NCBI GenBank assembly: GCA_018287875.1
Contig: JAGVVL010000017.1
Span: 1,674,001-1,738,000, forward strand
Length of the DNA stretch: 64,000 nucleotides
Direction of reading: 5' to 3'
Source of the DNA: Nigrospora sphaerica
Taxonomy: Eukaryota; Ascomycota; Sordariomycetes; Amphisphaeriales; Apiosporaceae
The first letter of the stretch is position 1, and every line of letters starts with the position of its first letter. Both the position numbers and the translations under genes were made by a program. This document shows, piece after piece, positions 56,947 to 64,000 of this stretch. The notes under the pieces were generated by a model. The model searched no databases and was not told the origin of the DNA. It was given only the letters and a program-made list of their open reading frames with translations.

Positions 56947-59900
56947 GCTGGCCGCAACAAGAAAAGGTTGGGCGCATGTATCATAGAAGCGCCTGTGCAG
57001 TGTCTCTCTAATGGAGCTGAGAAAGATGACTTTGAACTATTTGCTAAGTCGACGAAACAAAACGAGAGAGGTTGGGCACGTCGCTCCTCGCATCGTAGGG
57101 GGTCCGGAGGCGAGCCATGGTACCAGGCGTCTTGAGCAGAGGACGGCGGGAGAAAACCAACCCGAAGACCGAGGCCATAGTGATTAGATGCCCCGCAGGC
57201 CTGCAGACACGAGGCTTGGAAGCCCAAGCCGCAGTCGCCTGCCGCCTGTCGCGCGAGAGACGCGCCGCCTGTGGTTGCCTGTGGCAGGTGTTGCGATGCC
57301 GCCTTGACCTGGTGGAGAGTTTCTCCGCGGGTTCGTGCTGCTGCGGTAGTCGTCGACTTCGGACCGTCCGGCCGGTAAATTGTTAGGTAAAAAGAAGCGG
57401 GCGCCATGGCCGGGTGGGAAGGCTCACATTCACATGATAAACAGGCGACGGCGTCTACGAATAGACACCGGCATATCCCCCCTGCCATCACGTCATTTGT
57501 AGCTATTTGGGAGGCCGTAGTCGTCTCCTGCTTCTCGTGCGAAAACTGCCGGCGGGAACGTCGTCCAGGATGCACCCTGGCCATGCGTTCCCCATCAAAG
57601 ATACCGGTCCAGCGGGGTAGAGAGATAGAGGCTGTCGTCTTTTTTTTCGAGCTATTTCTTTAGCAAAATGTCCTTTCCATGAACTGCGCTGGTCTGGGAC
57701 GGATATGGCCCTCCTGCCTGAACTGGAAGGTCTGATACACCAGCTCTCAAGGACAGGAGTTGGGACTGAGGCTCGCGGGGGCCGCAACACCATCGAAGCT
57801 GCCAATGAGAGCAACGAGTCGGAAGCCAAGAAACGCCATCCGAACTACTTCTGCAGAGGAGAAGCAGCATGCTGGACGGAAGGAGGGGGTTCTCAAGATG
57901 GCGTAGGCCCCCGAGGCGCCCTCCATTGGCTTCGGGCACACCCGCCGAGGCGCACGCTCCGCACACACACACTTTCATCCTCACTCTCGATCCCTACCTC
58001 TTTCTCGCAGATTGTCACCATACCCGTGTGACCTGACCACACCCTCACTGTTGCTTTTTAAAGTACGACTCCTCGCGGGATCCACCTTCCTGATCCTCCC
58101 CTTCAGGAACAGGTTAGGTCAACGGTGGTGCTGACCACAGCGGGCGGGCTCCCGGGACATTGGCACGACGCCCGCCCACACCTGGCTATGAGGTCCGGCG
58201 TTATGCAGCGCGCTGCAGAAAGAGGGGAAGAGTGCGGCATCGTCTTGGGCAGGTGGTGCTGGTATAGGTAGGTGGCAAAGGAAGCAATCCAGCCCTTCGC
58301 AGCGCGCAGGGCACGAATGTCTGGGTTGGGCCGCACAATAAAACGGTGCCAGCGATGATCGCTACTTAATCGCACTCGGATCCCCGGCTTGGCATGGGCG
58401 CTCTCGCCAGATAAGCTCAAGACGTCCTTGCTGGAGATCCGCGCCCCTGCTGTCGCTCCGCGGGCGTCCCCCCAGACAGGCAGGAGGGGTGAAAGTCCGG
58501 CCCGTACGAGCGAGCAAGCGAACGCGATCTGGGACGCTCTGCCCTTTCCGTGGGTAGGAGAAGACCCGGAGCGGAGCCAGGCCGACGACGAGGGACTTTG
58601 TTGAGTCAGGACATTCTCACCGGGCCCCCACGCAGCGACAGGAGGAAGCGGGCCTGGCAAGCTGCTTCGGATCGTCGGCGAGACGAGACGGTGGGTGTCA
58701 AACTCGCAGGGTACGGGAGATAGGTGACATGGCCCGTCACAGACGGCTAACAAGCTTTATCAGCAAGAGACGCCAAAAGGCAACGGCAACGACGGCACGG
58801 CGCCGTGTTCACGGACCCCTTCGTACAGCTCAGGTGCCGTGTCGCATTCAACGTAACAACACAAGCTCAATGGGCCCTGCCCAGTACCGTGTCCTATCGC
58901 GCAATCGTGCCAAGACGGCGACAAGCACCCCCGCGGCAGTTGTACATCCATGAATGATACGTGAGAGCTTTGGCCGGGGCAGTTACCCAAGACCGCAGGT
59001 GGGTGGGTCGTTATCTGCTGATAGCGACAACTTTGGGTATCTTTCCTCCTGCGCCGCAGGGTAGGTAGGTAGACGACTCCATATCGAGTGCCGCTGATGG
59101 GGCCAGGCCATGAGGGCGGGGCCCGTGCTTCACGGCTCGTGCTTCACGGCTGCGAGGATCTGGGCGACCAGGCAAGGGTGGGAGGGCTGGCGGCTGGGGC
59201 GGCCATCCCACACAAGTCGAGGCCCATGGCAGGAAGATCCCATGCTGGATGGCAATCTACAACCTCCACCCTGCACATCACGCGAGAAGCACGGCATCGC
59301 CCCGCAGGTATGAATGCTTCCTCGTATGTCTGGACCTCTTTTGCGTACCGCCGTCCTTCTCTCGCGGAACTGTATTGTCCCGGCACACGAGGCAGGAGCA
59401 TAGAGGACAGGGTACGAACTAAGCACGAAGACGGACGGACACGATAGAGATACATCAGCAGGACTCGACAACCGGCAGGGTCTTACTAATAATGCCTTGC
59501 ACATGTGAGAGTCTTCCGTACACGGTCTTGGTGGAGAGGCCGGGAACCACAGCAAGGGCGCCACTGGAGCGTGGAGGACAGGAAAGATATGGCGTGCCTC
59601 TTGGCCATTCTTTGGTGAGCGGTACCAACATACTGGGCCCCCATTTTCAACCATTTCTGGCTATACATGGATTGTTAAGCTTAACGCCAAGCCCCAACCA
59701 TGGCCAGCGTCACAGACAACTCAGGACAGGGACTCTCCACATCTACACCCACCATGTCGACGGCTGCAGGGCCAACCCTCGTTACCGGGTCCCTGATTGT
59801 CGCCATTGGTCTGGGAGGGGGGGCTCGGGGATATCGAACTTCTTCGCAGGACGCTAACTCCTTTGCTTACCAGCCAGCACCGGCTCTCCTTCTCTCCCCC

Positions 59901-61494
59901 CGCCTCTGTCGCCCGCATCGCACGAACCGGCCTGCCTGCCTGCCTGCCTAGAAGAGGATTATGATCCGTGGGCACCCTCCGAGCGTCATTCAGTCCTCTC
60001 CTCTGCTACCGCCGGTCAAGATACCGGGGAATCTACGCGCCTCAACTTGCGGCCGCGCCTTGGGCGTGTGGCGGTGGTGCCATTGGGCCAAGTATACCCG
60101 TTTAGGCAGGCCGCTGTGCGCGCGTCGCACCGCCGCCCCCTCCACATGACCCCCTCCAGCCCAGCACCTTGAGATGTAGCGCTGTGCAATATCGACCGTC
60201 TCTTGGCATCTGCACTGCAATGCTACCACACAGTGGGCGCTTGCCGTCTCTCAGGAAGGTGGCAGTCGCCCGCAGCGCTGCGTAACACGACGTTATCGGC
60301 TCTCATCGCGGCTGCTGTGGGCTCTTTGGCCCTTTTACCACGGCAACCCAAGCCTTCTCGTGACCGCGACAATCTCGGCTTTGGAGGTACGCTGCAACGG
60401 CACCACGATGCAGCACCTGCAGCTCCCCTTCGCCTGGGGCCATGTGCCTGTTCCGGGCGGCAAGACCGGCCACGGATGGAGCCAGAGGGCCAATGCTATT
60501 CGCTGAATGGCCGACTTGCACATAGCCCATCCGTCCAGCGGTTATGAGCAAATCGAGTAAATTGGGCGGCACCCCGGGCGGCGCCCTCTATTCACGTCTT
60601 CGGCCCCGGTTATGGCGCAAGGGCTCGCCGGTGCGTCCAGCCGGTTGTGGCTGATAGCGACATCCGGGGCCCCGAAAGGCGACGCTGTCGAGAGCAATTG
60701 CTATGCACTCGGCCCTGCCCGTGCCTTGCCGGGTTTTCTCCGCCGCTTACTGGTTCGCCCTTCTGAGCCCCCGTGTGGAGGGGCCGAGAGGCTCCACGGT
60801 CGTGTGTCTGGAGAAGGTAGGCACACACTCGTCCACCCACCCACCACATATACGCCCAGCGGGGGGGGGACGGGGGGTCTGGCGCGTTCACGCGCTGGCT
60901 GGCTGCCCGTTCATCGATCTTGGCCCCCCCCCGGTTCCTCGAGCACATGGCCAGCGTCTATGCCTGGCGGGCCAATGAGCTCTGTGTTCGGCCGAGTGCA
61001 ATCGTTGGCCTATGCCGAAATCTCATGCAGCTGCCGGACCTAGTGCCACACCCTGTGTGCGGCTATGCTTGGCGGGACCGGGATATTGATAAGAGGTGGT
61101 GTCCTGGACCGACTCCAACCATACGGCTTTCCGGTGCCGTGCATGGCCCAGGCAATTACTCCGGGGTGGCGAAGGTCTGAATCTCTGTCGGGAAGGACGC
61201 CGCGATGGCAGCCTCTGGCATCCAACAACATCTTGACTTGCCTTCCCGATGAGGAAGGCGAGATGCCAGTAGGTTGGGGAAGAGAGCACCCGGCTGGTCA
61301 GGACAGTCGTGATCTGGCTTCGCTCCAGGGCCGTCCAGTTGTCTAAAGATGACTCCCGTCCTGGAGATAAATAGCGATGCTTCTCTCGGCTTACAAGTTG
61401 GTCTTTCTCTCTCCAAGTCACACCAGACTCCAGCAACACCCGGAACTCAGTCAATCTTTGGACTCATCTCTCTCAACGTACTCCCACCGTCACA
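56947..61494. other. Gene-free region upstream of the subtilisin gene
   Basis: 4.5 kb without a recognisable gene. Overlapping chance open frames of up to 219 codons occur on both strands. TAGGTAGGTAG lies near 59062. The right end holds the subtilisin promoter, including an AGATAAATAG box. Confidence 0.55.
61365..61374 (+). promoter_or_regulatory. TATA-like / GATA-like box of the subtilisin gene
   Basis: AGATAAATAG about 120 bases before the ATG at 61495. It can serve as a TATA-like element. It also contains AGATAA, the core bound by fungal GATA nitrogen regulators (AreA/NIT2), which fits a secreted protease but is unproven. Confidence 0.4.

Positions 61495-64000
<2,506 letters not shown>

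Overview
The window looks like nuclear DNA of a filamentous ascomycete (Pezizomycotina), most likely a Sordariomycete of the Hypocreales. It is GC-rich. Genes are split by short introns of about 50-200 bases with GT(A/G)(A/G)GT-type donors and CTAAC/CTGAC branch points. The families present (vigilin/Scp160, a Cla4-type PAK kinase, mitochondrial bL33, a proteinase K-like subtilisin, GH92 mannosidase) fit that placement. The order is inferred from gene content and style, not from a database match. I find sixteen protein-coding genes and no convincing tRNA, rRNA, transposon or CRISPR array.

Layout. Bases 1-5918 are gene-free, with several alternating purine-pyrimidine simple repeats. A minus-strand vigilin gene fills 5919-9779 and probably has a spliced 5' leader. 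About 7.5 kb of gene-free DNA with short tandem repeats follows, then a plus-strand p21-activated kinase (17331-20896). A minus-strand mitochondrial-type short-chain dehydrogenase lies at 22632-23800, followed by nearly 5 kb of gene-free DNA. At 28.6-32.3 kb a DmpA-type aminopeptidase and a mitochondrial hydroxyacid-oxoacid transhydrogenase are transcribed divergently. From 32.8 to 48.3 kb there is a block rich in secreted proteins: a seven-exon cysteine-containing secreted protein, a divergent pair of small secreted paralogues, and a GH92 alpha-mannosidase. An F-box/LRR-like protein, methylthioadenosine phosphorylase and an orphan gene lie among them. From 49 to 57 kb come a long coiled-coil protein, mitochondrial ribosomal protein bL33, and a membrane-anchored spermidine-synthase-like protein. 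A secreted subtilisin follows at 61.5-62.8 kb after 4.5 kb of gene-free DNA.

There is no single pathway or operon. Loose links are polyamine/methionine salvage (MTA phosphorylase recycles methylthioadenosine made by aminopropyltransferases, and a spermidine-synthase-like gene lies 17 kb away) and an enrichment of secreted products between 32.8 and 62.8 kb.

The most unusual observations are these: the duplicated divergent secreted pair, one copy of which hides a stop-free 63-base intron whose position and phase match its sister; an open 55-codon in-frame extension beyond the TGA of the coiled-coil gene; and a stop-free 51-base intron in the spermidine-synthase-like gene. All exon coordinates were worked out by eye from splice signals and frame continuity, without transcript data.
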